DNA of 64,000 nt from Ceratodon purpureus (GCA_014871385.1 CM026422.1:13622228-13686227), one strand, 5' to 3'. Positions 1 through 14,573 are shown, counted from the stretch's first letter. Notes: a model not told the origin generated them from the letters alone. Numbers and translations are program-made.

Positions 1-2196
1 GAGATGAGGCCGCCGAAGGTGTTCAGAACGAGGCCAAGGAGAAACAGGTGAAGGAGAAACAGGTGAAGGGGAAGAGAAAGTCCTTAGAAGGGAGGAGGCT
101 TCAGGAGGAGTTGGAAGAACACGGTGTGATTGGAATATCAGGTGGCGGAGAACACGGGCCAGCTCAGAGGACCCGGGCCAGTAGGAGATCGAGCGAAGGT
201 GATGATCTGGCAACGCAACGGAAGTCTAAGGGTAGAAGGCAGAAGGACTGTGCGGTGGAAAAGGGTGGGCAGAAGAAATCTAGCAAGAGAAAGTCAAAGG
301 AGACCCCTTCTCTTCGTAACTGCCCCAATGTTGGTAGTCCCGGATGCAGCCCAAGCCCAAGCGGGAAAAAACTCAAGCCGGTGAACAGCGTACTGGAGTC
401 CTCTAACTAACTGTTGTAGTAGGCTTGTGTAGGATTGTGTAGAGTTGTGTAGGCAGTTAAGTATGGGATGGAATTTTTTTGTACACTATGCTTCGTATCT
501 TCAGATATACATACGTGGGCTCCTTTTTGTCTACGGTTTCTTACTCTATACTCTGATCTGTTTTTTATTCATTTTGATAATTGGTTTTTTCCTCTATACT
601 CTGACTGTTTTGTATGTATTCCATCACGTGCCAAAACAACTCAACCAATCCACTAATTCTAAGGGAATAAAATCTGCCTTGTCAAAACAGGGTAAAGTAC
701 TGGTTGCGGACCTATCACAGGGCTTGGAGCGAAATCCCGTGCAACTGATCGGTCCTATTGGAAAACCCATCCCCCTTCCTGAATTTTACTACACTAAAGA
801 GAGCATGGTATATGTTGAGGAGCCTAGTGGTGGCGACTTGTGGAAACCTGTGGGAGAGACATTCAAATCCAAAGAGGGATGTGTAGGATGTGGTTCTGAC
901 TGTCTAACATCCGGAAAATCTGGTTGTACGTGCGCCCTGAAGTCAGGGGAATTTGCATACGACACGGCTGGCCTCCTTCGGACAGATGTCCTGAACAAGT
1001 TGGATGACAAGCTAAGTTTGGAATATTGTGACAAAGGTGCTGGTTGTTATTGTTCTAGTCTCCCGAATGAAGACAAAGACACTACTAGTGAGGAGGAGAT
1101 AGTTTGTCGTGGTCACCAAACAAGGACCTTTATTACGGAATGCAACTCCATGTGCGCTTGCCATTCAAAGTGTGGGAACCGGGTCATACAGCATGGCATG
1201 ACAACGAAAGTCCAGGTAAGGATGAATGAACTAGATTACAGAGTTACGGTTATCATTATGGAACTTGCGTTTTTGAAATATCTTGTTTTTAACAATTGCA
1301 TTGTCATTGCCAGGTTTTCAATACTTCTACACGAGGCTGGGGTGTCCGGACAGTGGAGCACATCCAGGCAGGTAAGTTTTTGTTTGAGCTCGCGGGGGAG
1401 ATAGTGACAAATGGTGAATTGATCGAACGGAACCACTTGGTGCACAAGCTTCTTGGGTTTAGGCAAACCTATACGCTTCAGCTCGATGCTAATTGGCGAT
1501 CAGAAATAATGGCCACGGACAACAACTCCCTATGTATCGATGCAACTCACTATGGCAATGTTGCCAGATTTCTAAACCACAGGCATGGACCGTCCTAGCT
1601 CAAAATGTGAATGGCACAATGGAATTCAGTGCTTAGTGTCTAGTAGTCCTAATTATTCTAAAAAATTGCTACTCTGGTGGTTTCAGGTGCGAGGGAGCCA
1701 ACGTCATCGACATGCCTGCTCGACTCCACTCAGCTGAAGACCGCATCTACCACGTGGCATTCTTTGCCAGACGTGACATCTACCCAGGAGAGGAGTTGAC
1801 TTGGGTAAGTAGTACTACCGAATATGAGGCCCTACCTCTACGTTGTGACGTTGTCCAGCCTAGTTTCTATAATCATGTAAATTCTAAAGTGAATTCTAGG
1901 GACTGTTACTAACCCAAGGTTGTCATCTGTGGCAGGACTACGGCGAAGACTTCAAGTCTGATGACCGGGATATACCCAGCTTCAGATGCCGATGCGGAAG
2001 TAGCAAGTGCCGAGACAAGCAAAGGAAGGTAAAACTAAAGTCAGTACGGGAGAAGCCAGCGTCACCGATGGAGGAAAAGCCAAGGCAACCGATGGAAGAG
2101 AAGCCGATCAGGTCGATCAGGAAAACCAAAATGAAAAGGAAGCATCACGGCACCTGCAAGTGGACAGTCAGGAGCCGCAAGAAAACAGTGCCATAA
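1..2196 (+). CDS. SUVR-type SET-domain histone lysine methyltransferase (5' partial)
   Basis: This is the 3' part of a gene for a nuclear SET-domain protein of the plant SUVR1/2/4 type, a family of H3K9 methyltransferases. The frame is open from base 3, so the start lies outside the window. Exons are 3-380, 664-1215, 1314-1582, 1687-1804 and 1936-2196; the first junction is the least certain. In order one sees a Lys/Arg-rich region, a Cys-rich pre-SET (CVGCGSDC, CTC, CYCSS, CACHSKCGNRV), a SET domain (GWGVRT, GEIVTN, ARFLNHRC, ELTWDYGEDF) and a post-SET CRCGSSKC, followed by a basic tail ending at TAA 2194-2196. The NHRC motif is formed only across a GC-AG intron (1583-1686). Exons 2-5 keep phase throughout. 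Activity is inferred from the family. SUVR4 is the closest relative I recall, but a paralogue cannot be excluded. Confidence 0.85.
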
Positions 2197-3125
2197 GATT
2201 GAGGAACTTTTGCTAAGTCTATGGTCAGAACATTGGAGACATTTGTGCATTGTAGAACCTAACTGAAATCAACACAAATTTGTAAATCACTCCAGTAAGC
2301 CACCTCAATGCACTCGCGTTTCCAGAATAACTTGCATTCACAAAAACACATCCGCATTCTCTTGAGTCTAACAAATAAAAAAAGTACAACGTAGATGAAC
2401 AAGCGTAAACATACTCTTAAGAAGACGTCAACTTCATAATGTCACTTAGAAAGAAGGCTGAAGCACACAAACATGAAAACTTCGAAAGCAATGAACTGAT
2501 AAGAGGAGTCAGGAAACACGCAGCAGCTGGGTCAAGGAATGAGGGAGTACTAAGAGATGCGTACCTAGGTTGTGACGCTATTACGGTTCTCAGGGACTGA
2601 GTTCAAGCTAAAAAAATACAAGAGACCAAAAATACAGAGCAGTAGCTTCGACATCGCTATATGGACTATATTTGTTTCCAAACGGCCACATTCAGGCGGC
2701 AATCTGATTGCTTTGGATTCCGTCCCGCTCGGACTATTCTCCTAGAAAGGAATCACTTCCCTCCACTCAGAAACCTTCCCCCTCTTAATTCTCCCGCCAC
2801 ATGTACTTGTTTACATCCAGATCAGCGTCTCTCCCACCAACCCAATCAGTCCACAAAGACTTTGACATATCCTGAAATAAGAATGGGTGAGGAAAAAAAT
2901 TCAGAAATTCAAGAAATAGAAAATGAACGTGAACAATAATAAACAATAAGATAGGGAAAAAAATGAAAAAATTAAAGAAAAAATAAGACAACACAAATGG
3001 AGAAGAAGATTGGAAAACATGTAATCAACTAAAAGAATAATAAATAAAAGAAGAAATATGAAGCCTTTCAAAGATTCAATTAAATGAAAGGAGAAAAAAA
3101 CAAGAGGAACAAAAAAGGGATAATA
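2197..3125. other. 3' flank of the SUVR-like gene
   Basis: Non-coding. AATAAA-like words occur near 2372 and 2935 and could serve 3' end formation. The sequence becomes strongly purine-rich (A and G) after about 2880 and grades into the tandem repeat that follows. No gene is recognisable. Confidence 0.5.
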
Positions 3126-3790
3126 GAGAATAAAAAAGGTTAAAAAAAAAATTTGTAACTGAATAAAATTTAAAAAATGGATAGTATTGAAAAAAATAAA
3201 TCAAAATAAAAGAAACTCAAGAACAAGAAGAGAGAAGAAGCTTCCAAAAAAAAAATGAAGAATAAGAAGGATGAAATAAAGTGGATTCAAGGGAAAAATA
3301 AAAGTAAATGAAGTATGAGGAAGGTCAAGAAGAATAAAGAAGGTTGAAAAAAAAAATGTAAATAAATTGAATACAAAGAATGGATAAGATTGATAATAAT
3401 AGATCAAAATAAAAGAAACTCAAGAACAAGAAGAGAGAAGAAGCTTCAAAAAAAAAATGAAGAATAAGAAGGATGAAATAAAGTGGATTCAAGGGAAAAA
3501 TAAAAGTAAATGAAGTATGAGGAAGGTCAAGAAGAATAAAGAAGGTTGAAAAAAAAAATGTAAATAAATTGAATACAAAGAATGGATAAGATTGATAATA
3601 ATAGATCAAAATAAAAGAAACTCAAGAACAAGAAGAGAGAAGAAGCTTCAAAAAAAAAACGAAGAATAAGAAGGATGAAATAAAGTGGATTCAAGGGAAA
3701 AATAAAAGTAAATGAAGTATGAGGAAGGTCAAGAAGAATAAAGAAGGTTGAAAATAAATAAGAAATGTAAATAAACAATACAAAAGTAAT
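3126..3790. repeat. ~203-bp A-rich tandem repeat, about three copies
   Basis: The word gaaactcaagaacaagaag recurs at about 3212, 3415 and 3617, a period of 202-203 bp. The intervening sequence is nearly identical between copies, differing mainly in poly-A length. Diverged partial copies lie at both ends. Hydrophobic open frames on the minus strand repeat with the same period. They are a by-product of the A-rich strand and not genes. Confidence 0.9.
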
Positions 3791-4911
3791 GGATAATTAT
3801 GTGAATCATTATTAGAGAACCTCTTATAGGTAATTTGAAATATTACCGCATATCCACTAATACTCAAGTATTATCTAAGCGTTTAAACTTTTTTTATACC
3901 AAAAAATTGTATTCTCAGATTATTTCAAATTAAAATCTTTTAATTTTCTTAAATAAATGTGAATAACATCTATGCCTTAAAAATAATTGTCCAATAAGGT
4001 TTTATTTAAGGTCACATACATGCACATGTATATATAGTTAAATATGAGATAGTTATGTTTTTTGGTTGTTGTTAATTCATTTGTAATTGCCTTTATCATT
4101 TTAAATCGCCGTTTTGCATGTTAAGTTTGGTTAAAGAAATTATAAACGTGCATTTACCCGGACACTGAAGGCGCTTAAGACAATATCATGACGCGTCTAC
4201 TAGTATAACCCTTTATTATTTATGGTTTATGCTTCAAATTCTGTGAAGTGTTAGTCCAGTTGCAGTATTTGCCGAGACTCAAAGTAAGCTGCGTACTAAT
4301 AGCTGACAAACAGCTGTTTTATAAAGCAGTGGTCCCTTTGCAAAAGGTAAAGCGATTCCATTATTGCTCCAGATCCCTGTTTATAGTGAAACTCGACTGC
4401 GCCTGTGGACAGCATGTCTTTAATTTTTCAAGGGAATGTTTTTGAGTTAAAATTAGAGGGATCATAATAATGATAGATGCCGGTCTTGTGAATTGAGGTG
4501 TCATTTCTGTGGGTATTCCTTCTGAGGAAAAACTTAACCAACGATTTTTGATTATTTTTAATCGTGAACATCATTCCAGTCCCACCTAGGCGCTCCATTG
4601 ATATTGCTACATAACTTTTGTATGGATCATACCTGTCTGATTTCTGATGCCTTGTTCATGCTCACCTAACACTACGACTGGTGAAAGACTCTGATTTGCT
4701 TAATGACAGTGGAACATAATGGTATCCATGTAACTCCTTGTATATTGACCCAATCAATCAACGTCCTCCATGGGAGATAGATAACAACCAGGTACGTTCT
4801 CACACATGACACATAGATTTCAGTCGGATCATAGTCCAGGTTAGTTGATTCCAGTGAAATAGTATGAAAGTGACTAAGTTATAAAAAAAACATGATTAAT
4901 TGCAATAATTA
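3791..4911. other. AT-rich intergenic stretch
   Basis: No recognisable gene or repeat. A 65-codon open frame at 4248-4445 (+) has no family resemblance that I can see. The right part is the 3' flank of the minus-strand gene ending at 4912. Confidence 0.4.
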
Positions 4912-7900
4912 TCACTCATCGTCATTTTCCCACATCTGTGCTAAAGCGTGTCTCACAACATCGACTACTTCTGAGGAGATCTTATATACTGGATCCCCAC
5001 CTTTCAGGCAGTATGGGGCGATTTTCATTCGGAACTTGCAGGCTAGAACCAGGTGCGATGAAACATGAGCTACGACTGATTTTTCAAGATATGTGTATGT
5101 GTATTCACCCCGGTCTGACTTTTTGTAATAAGTGCCTTCAATGACGAAATCCCCTGCTTCAAATTCGGCACCCCAAGGACACGACAGAGGAGCCTTCAGT
5201 TTATACTTTCGTCGTTGGCATTGCAAGATATAGAAGTCAACACCCTCTTCATTTGGTTGTTCAGCTGGAACCACAAAATTGTCACCAATGTCAACGACTT
5301 CGTCTAGCCTCTCTCCTCGCTGTACCTGAATAAATCAGTATATGAGCATCCTCAGATTATTCTTCATGTGTCCAGCAAAGTTACGAATTTAAAGAATCTG
5401 AATTTGATGTAAAAAAAAAAACCTTGCAACTGAGATGCTATCACACAACAATACCTGCTCGGTTGGGTCGTCTTCCAGGGTCTCCAGCTCCTCTGACGGC
5501 GCTTTGGGCTGAATTTGCACTGCCCTCCACCCTGGAACATTAGCTGTTTGCTCACAATTCTCCCAGTCTTTATCTATGCACGATGCACAGAAACATGACA
5601 GAGGTCTAACCAGCAAACATGTCTTATTGCTGGTAGAATTCCCCATAATGGAATGGAGAGATCTTGAGCCTGCAATAGTATGACACGCCATCGATGACTC
5701 CCTGCTGATCTCGCTCTCACCTATGTGCCAAAAGGTACGGTGAATATCCCTGCTTCTAGTCCCTGCATACGAAGAAGGCGCTCTATTAGAGAAGCCCTGC
5801 TGTAAGTACTCAACACATTGGAGGGCGTTTTGCAGCTGCCTCTCAGGGTTTCGAATCTGTTCGATACGTAAAGCACGCTTCACTACGGCCCCTGCACCAT
5901 CCCATTCACCTACAATTGCATCCAAAAATGTTCAGTAAATCCATATTGACAACATAGCACATCATCCCCATCTCGTAATATACATTCTGCTTCTCTCACA
6001 AAAAGTACATAAGTACACTGTCTCCATTCAAGATATACAGAAGTACATACGCTCCAGTAACAAAAGTACTAAAAGTAATGGAGCTTCACTCAAATAAGTA
6101 CAAAAGTACAGAATAACAAGTACCTTTCCTATGTCCAGTCCCAAAAAAGTTCCAGATCATCGAGCAGCCTCCTGTGAGACTGGGATATCTAGCAACAAAA
6201 TACATTGCTGTAGCCCCCTTAAACTGACCTGCACAGCCATCACAGAATACCCAATGCTCCCTTGGTTTTTCCCCGTTAGCAATCAACCACCTCCAGTGTA
6301 GCATAAGACAATGCTGAACGAACAAACTGTCATGTTTCTTGTCATCCGAAATATAGTAGTGTGTATGTTTTCTGGTGATCAAATCACCACTCACATCACG
6401 GACTCTCTGCAAAGTGATATGGACCAACAAGGACACATACTCAGACATATAGTACATGCTCTGAACTTCGTTTTGAATCTGGAATTCGTAGTTCTCTACA
6501 AAATCGATGTGGGAAACTATAACTCCCTCGGGCAAACCTTCCATCATTTCCTTGCACTGCCAATCCTGCCAATTGGCAATAAAATTATGCTTGATAAAGG
6601 CTTGAACTTTGGGTTTTAGGTAAGTAACAAACTTCAGAGGACTAGTCTCTTCATATACCTCCTGCAGCCTTTTCTTCGCCTTCCCTGTCTCACGGTCAGT
6701 GCCAATAGTAACATACGAGAAGTGTTTCCACCTAAGTTTAGGTTCTTCCAGTGAAGACATCTCCTGTGGGCAAAAACCTAGAGTATCTACGCCACATTCT
6801 TCACAATCACCCATTAGACAAGAGAGCTTGTGCCATTCATTGAACTCTGGCTTCTTGCAAAGACAAGCTTCCCACAAATGAGTGATCCTCTTAAATATTC
6901 TGTGATGAGCATCACAGCCTATACCCTCACCCGTTGCAGTCTCCACAGAAGCAGAACAGACGTCACATTTGCATGAGCAATGTATTTGTGCATGCAGACC
7001 CCTCTTCTCCTCCCGTAGGGTGTTCAGTCCTACCCTCATGAGATCCATTTCTACATGGTAGATGGAGCAGCACACATTACGGTCCCTAACAGGTTTCACA
7101 TACCATGGTTTCAGATTCTCAAATCGTCGTTGCCCGATTTTACACTCTGGATGAGCCTCTTTGAACTGCAAGAAGAATGTCGTCTACACACCACATACAT
7201 AAAAAAGTATTATTAGTACTACAGAACTGACAATCTGAACCTACAGGTACATTGAAAAACGAAAGAACATTCACCGAGTACCAACAAATACATATTCGGC
7301 ATTAACATAATACTATGAGTACCTTGTATTATAAAAAGTACTAGTTAAGCGTACATACTCAAAACATAAAGTACTTCAGTATACAACACCGCCCCCATCG
7401 AGTACTACCTATATTATGAAAACTACATGCGGATTGTACCCTAAATCATAATAATACACATTACATAAATCCATTTGTACACAAAGTAATTTCGCAAGTA
7501 CACTTAATATAAGAACTAGTACATGTGATACTAATAGTACTCTATTGTTTTCATTAAGGAACATACTTTTTGCACCTTGAAATAAAAAGAGTAAAATAGG
7601 GGAGAATTTTCGACACTATTAGTACTTCTTTGCGAGTACGTGAAGTACTAACGGTGTTGAAGTACATCAAGTAAAAGCAACATTGTACAGTGGGATTGCT
7701 GTGTACATGCGGTACAAGATGGTTTTCATGCAAAGTATTGAAGACATACCTGCGTGACTGTCAAATAGTGCTTTGGATGTGTCTCTCCTCCTCTTTTCAG
7801 CCCACCGCCCTTGTTCACGACGTCCTTTCTGTTTGGACTTACTCTCGTTTGACTGTGCCACCAAGCTTGAACTGTAGCAAGACAGTACTCTGTAGATCCA

Positions 7901-8535
7901 TCTGTGCGTTTTTGCCTGCGAAGGGGTGCAAACCGAGCAGCACCCTCCTCATACTCTTCTCTCCTTTCCAAGGCAGCTTGTATATTATCTGTCTTGGTTC
8001 CTAAGACACGTGCAAGCGCCCTAACATCCCCAACATTCCCACTAACAGCAGCATCCAGAAGAGCACCTTTTCTAGACAACATGTTGTTTGAGAACGGTAT
8101 GGACACGGACTGTAACTCTGCTCTATAACTTTGAATAAAATAATGAATACTCTTAGCTTCTAAATCCCGAGGATAATAGTAAGGTAACAAAGGCCAAACA
8201 AGACTGTGATGAAGAACCTTCTCAAGCACAAGTTGACGACAGTGGGGACCAGGAAGAAGGTTTAGCTCATCACACATGCTGTGGACAATTTTCTGAGCAA
8301 CCCTAGATGCATCTCGCGTAGAAATGGCATCTGAAATCTCAGGCACTGTGTTTGTCGTACACGTCTCTCCTCCTTCCGATTCCATGGAAATTCTCTTGCG
8401 ACGGCGTTCCTGGTACAACCGATTGCGCTCTACTTTCTCTAACCGTGCAGCCTCTACAGTCTCCATTGATGACGCCCTCTCCGCAGCACCAGCACGTCGC
8501 GGCCTCAACCTCTGTCTCCGGGCTTGGTCCCCCAT
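4912..8535 (-). CDS. Transposase-like protein with putative DDE/RNase-H-fold core, 904 aa, intact
   Basis: Four exons on the minus strand (8535-7750, 7183-6124, 5909-5455, 5325-4912) join in phase with GT-AG junctions and sum to 905 codons. The N-terminus is basic and coiled-coil-like. Exon 2 has FKEAHPECKIGQRRF, then Cys-rich segments (CSCKCDVC, CEECGVDTLGFCPQE). Acidic motifs follow in the order expected of a transposase catalytic core: HIDFVENYEFQIQNE, then WVFCDGCAGQFKG with FFGTGHRKG, then, completed only across intron 2, KGEWDGAGAVVKRAL. Exon 4 ends in a conserved-looking segment starting VDFYILQCQRRK. I recall similar unnamed proteins in other eukaryotes but cannot name the superfamily. 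No terminal inverted repeats or target duplications were seen, so it may be a domesticated gene or an element whose ends were missed. Assignment as a DDE enzyme is inference. Confidence 0.75.
7184..7749. other. Intron 1 of the transposase-like gene, packed with GTAC words
   Basis: By eye this 566-bp intron contains about 20 GTAC tetranucleotides, mostly as AGTAC, GTACT or GTACA, against about two expected by chance. Intron 2 (5910-6123) has about seven more in 214 bp, and the 5' flank near 9457-10015 has further copies. GTAC is the core bound by plant SBP-domain factors and the core of copper-response elements. It could equally be a transposase-binding subterminal motif or a simple-sequence expansion. 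Confidence 0.7.
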
Positions 8536-8760
8536 GCTACAAGTGATGAGACCCGTGAACCCACAGAAGAGACTACGCGGTTAGAGAAGGCAGATCACAT
8601 TCTGGAAAAATAGAGGTTGCAAGAGCCTTGTCCTGGACCTACGTGCAAATACAGTGGGGAACAAGTATAACATGTTGCCATCAAAGAACATAAATTTGAC
8701 AACAAAACAAGTACATAATCAGAAATCAAAAGTTCTGCACAAACTTGAGGAGAAACTCAC

Positions 8761-9171
8761 CGAACGCACAGGGGAAGGACTTCGACAGTCGGGGTAGCAC
8801 CTGAGTTCCTGCCGAGGGAGACCGCCCTCAACGGTGAAAGATCCGAACAAGGTTTTGGGCGACTGGACCAGGCGCTCACGGGACTGCAGCGCTTGGTTTG
8901 AATGATGCAGGTACCAGCTAATATCTCCAACCTTTGAAGTTGGAGTTTCGGATACGTGGGTACTGCTAGACACATCATCTGAGGGACTATCGCATGAATA
9001 CGTAGTGAAATGCTGACCTACACTCTCAATCTCTTCGTTGACAACGTCGCAGACATGGTAGTAATGGGTAATTCGCTGCTGCACAAGCTGCGGGGGATCT
9101 CGCACTACGTAGTAAGATGTTATGAGGGACTGAACTAGTGTGCACTTTGGAAGATGCCCTTCCCCAGACAT
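8761..9171 (-). other. Possible upstream exon, frame not compatible with the transposase-like gene
   Basis: An ATG-initiated frame (9171 down to 8761) of about 137 codons ends at a good donor (TCG then GTGAGT). Joining it to the obvious acceptor just before 8536 gives the wrong phase for the 904-aa frame: the upstream exon ends in phase 0, while the acceptor leaves one base before the ATG at 8535. It may be a 5' leader exon, a separate transcript, or a former coding exon with a frameshift. The composition looks coding but I recognise no domain. Confidence 0.3.
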
Positions 9172-11788
9172 TTGTGTGGCAAACCCTGGCGATGGCTGCG
9201 CCGCAGCTTACAATCCTTGCAACACCGAAAAACAACTTCAGTCGACGTTCAGAACCCTTGCATGCACTGTAGGTGCATGCAAGAGAAACCATTTGGAGAT
9301 GAACAGATTCTAGTAAAATTCATCCATCTCTTAAACTAACAGAAGATCCACCTGCATTCGAAACCGGCTAGATCCACTTATATCGGACCTTATCAACAAC
9401 GCGTACGGCTGAGATGTGAGCCCATTGTAATCCGACGGTTCAAAATTCTGCAGGAAAGTACTCTAAGTACTTCTCATTTTGGGAGTACATTTTCAACTAC
9501 TCTTAGTCTCGGCCACATCAATTATTAATGTCTAATAAAACAACTGATAAGAATGAAATGGCCGTTAGCCAACATGGGGCACACGTCCAGAAAGCCTTCT
9601 ACGTAGGAAAATCACAAAAGATCCTTGTATTTTAGGAATTCTAGACTGCGAAAAAAAAAGGCAAAAGGCAGCGAATATTTCCATGGATCTTCAGCTTCTC
9701 CTAGTTTTTTCAAGTGGGGTCCGTAGCCTTTTATGAGTCCTATACCCTGTTACAATATCACAGGAAAAAAAACATCTAACTAAGCATAAATTTGTACTTT
9801 GTATAATTTTTGACAATCTGACATACTTTTAAATTTGGGGAAAGTACTACTTTTGTTACTCCATACGACTTTTTTTGTGATCTTGGGATTGCGATAACAA
9901 TGCTAAGCAATGTTCCAATCTTATTCTGTGATGGGAAATGCATTCGCACAGATTTTACTTGGGAAAACAGAGTACTTTCTACCAAGTATTTCCAGAAAAG
10001 TACTTTTCTGACATACTTTTTAGGGGGGCGTAGTGTGCTTACACCCTCAAATATTGGTAATTATTGCATATTATGTAGAATCTTATTACTTAAAAGGCTG
10101 CAAGGCCTTTTGCTATCTTGTTTCATTCTTGCAATTCTACATCATCAAAATGAGGGGGATTAAAATTGATATTGCTAAAAAGCATCAATTTTTTAGCATG
10201 TAGCATTCACTTTTCACCATATAACATGTATTAGTCATCAATTAGACTTTATGCTTATTCACTTTTTCTTTATTTTTTTGTTCAACTACTACATTGATCA
10301 CAAGAATTAATGTTTGGAAGTGATTTGCGTTGAAATTATGTTTGATGGTTTAAAGGAAACAAAAGTAAAGAAGATCATTGTAGGCCAATACCTTCTTGAC
10401 ACTGCCATGGTTCAATAAATCATGAATTGTAATCACATCCTGTTATCTTGCTTGTTTTCATTAAGAAAAAATAAGAGGCAAACATTGGCTCATTGAAACT
10501 AAATAGATTAAAACATTGCACAAAATGACAATTTTACATTCTAGAGAAAGTTGTTGATTTAACAATTTTGAATAAAATGATAAAGACCCTATATTACAAT
10601 TGATTGAGATTCATTCATAAAATCTAGTCATTTAGCCGGCCACCTTGTACCATCTTCTTTCAATTAAAAAAAATCATTTCAATAACCTCTAAACAAGGCT
10701 CCTTCAGCTCCCATATTTTTTTTTAAATGAATTTTTAGTCCCTAAAACTAAAAAGAGATATCAAGTATCACAAGGAACCTTGTCTACTTTACTACCAAGT
10801 AAAAGTGAAGTTTACTATAGAGTAGGAAGCATGGGCTCGGAGCATGGGAGCGTTTACGGAGGAGGAGCGAGGGAGAGAGTTGCGATAGAGACAGTGGGAG
10901 GAGTCTGGCCAAGCCAAGGAGGGATGGAGCGCCAAGACCCACCGCGACCATCAAAGGATTGGAATCTCCACGCTGACGCTTTCTAGGTTTGAGTTCCAGC
11001 CATAGTGGATGACGAAGCCGTAGGTGAGGATGCTTGAAGTCTGTGGTACCCATCTCGAGTAGCACATTCTTTGTTCTTTTAGTCTAGAAACTAATGTCTC
11101 ATCTCACCTATACAAACCCTAAACTCAAACCATGACGAAACATCTCAAAATATCCTAAACCACATCCAAAATAATAATAAAAAGAAACAAGAATCTACAA
11201 TCCAAACTCCCAACCTTTTTGTTTTGATCGATTGACCCTTAAAGGCCCTTGAGACCATATTATGGTCGGAACACTTCCAGGCAGGGTATTCTAAGGTTTC
11301 AAAATTAAATTATTTCCTCCATATTGCTTTCAATAGTAGCTTTTTTAATGGCGCAAATTTCAAACCATTTGGAGGTATGATGCAAAAGTTATGAATTTAA
11401 GAGAATCTACTCTAAATTTAAGCAACCACTAACCAATCAAAATCTCCCATTTTTTGCCTAGGTTGCCAATCATTCATAAGGGCAGAAAGTGACAAAATAC
11501 AAATTTCAAAGGGTACATACTTGCAAAATGATGGGTCCAATATATTTTCATCAATTCACATTCATGACAATATTCATCCGATAGAAATTTCTCATCTATC
11601 TAACCGTTTCCATCTAAAGAAGTTGTTTTTTTCATCCAAATGACAATTATCAAATAGACCTTAATTTTCATCCAAAATCCATTTTCATCTACATAAATTA
11701 TTTCATCCAATCTTCATTTTTCATCCAAATTTAATAAATTTCATCCAATATCTATGACATGGCAGAGGCCCCATCCACAAGACCCCCT
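9172..11788. other. AT-rich intergenic stretch with GTAC and TTTCATCCAA clusters
   Basis: No gene recognised. 9457-10015 holds a loose cluster of AGTAC/GTACT words like those in the neighbouring gene's introns. 11530-11760 carries irregular repeats of TTCATCCAA, TTCATCTA and related words. Open frames of 60-90 codons at 9776-10163 and 10780-11065 have no recognisable motif. Confidence 0.4.
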
Positions 11789-12719
11789 TTAATCCCTAAA
11801 AATCCAAGAAAGCCAAAATGGTTTTTTGCAATTTTGGGCAGCCAAGATGAAGGGGTTAAAATTAATATTTTTTCCTAAGCTTTTTATTGGATGCTCCCTA
11901 TACTATACAGCAAAGTGTATGTACTAAAATTTTCAAAGCCAAATTCCAATTTTAAGACCTTCATCTAGAAATTTTAGGTTTCAAGTCCAAAATGGGCAGC
12001 TTAAAACTAGGCTTTCTTAAAAAATCAATTCTTGAAATATGTTCATAACCAAATCACCACTCAAATTCCAAAGAGACCTAAGTCAAAAAAATATACCAAT
12101 TTTACAAGGGTAGCCTCCAAAAATCTCAAAGACAAGCTTCAAATTTTTGAATTATTTCTTTCAAAATTCGTCAAAATTTGAGATTTTGAAAATTTTCAAA
12201 AATAGTTTTTCCCAAAAATCAAAAAATTATATAGGCACTTAACCACCGTTTAGATTTTTCTAAAACCAAGTATACGTAACATCATACATGTTTTACTATA
12301 TCAACGTTTTTTGAACTACTTCTAGAAAACAATATTTTTGAAGGTCCTAAAAAAGGAATGAATCTCTAAAATTTTGCATGGAGGTACCCAACTTTATTAA
12401 CTACATGGAAAAAAATACGAGCAAAATTTTTGGGGTAAAAATATCCAACTCTCCCTATGCACCATTTTGACTTTGTCATTCGAGCAATGCCCAAAAAAAG
12501 TTTTGCTGCAACCTTGAATGTTATAATCTCTAAGATGGTAAACATCCAACGGCTGAAAATTCTATGACTACTTCTAAAGAAGGTAAAGTACAAGATCTTA
12601 CGGTTGAATGTCTAAAAAATAAATTTTTTTTGGTCAAAACCGCCGTTTCCACAAGGTGGTCAAAAATGGTTGTTTTGGGTTTTGGAACCTTTAAAACTGG
12701 CTGGATTTTTAGGGGTTAA
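11789..12719. mobile_element. TTAA-flanked element F (931 bp)
   Basis: The left end is TTAA followed by TCCCTAAAAATCC. The right end is GGATTTTTAGGGG followed by TTAA, so the ends are inverted repeats inside direct TTAA flanks. The interior has no open reading frame of note and shares words such as CTACGGTTGAA-like stretches and TTTTGGGCAG with the other copies. It is a non-autonomous member of the TTAA family. Confidence 0.75.

Positions 12720-14573
<1,854 letters not shown>

Noticed and set aside
3201..3778. Hydrophobic minus-strand frames (FFFxTFFILLDLPHTSF type) as membrane proteins
   Set aside because: They repeat with the 203-bp tandem array and reflect its A-rich strand. Composition alone explains them.
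4640..10050. Terminal inverted repeats bounding the transposase-like gene
   Set aside because: A weak match (CTAACACTACG near 4669 against CGTAGTGTGC near 10028) was considered, but it is too short and imperfect to call.
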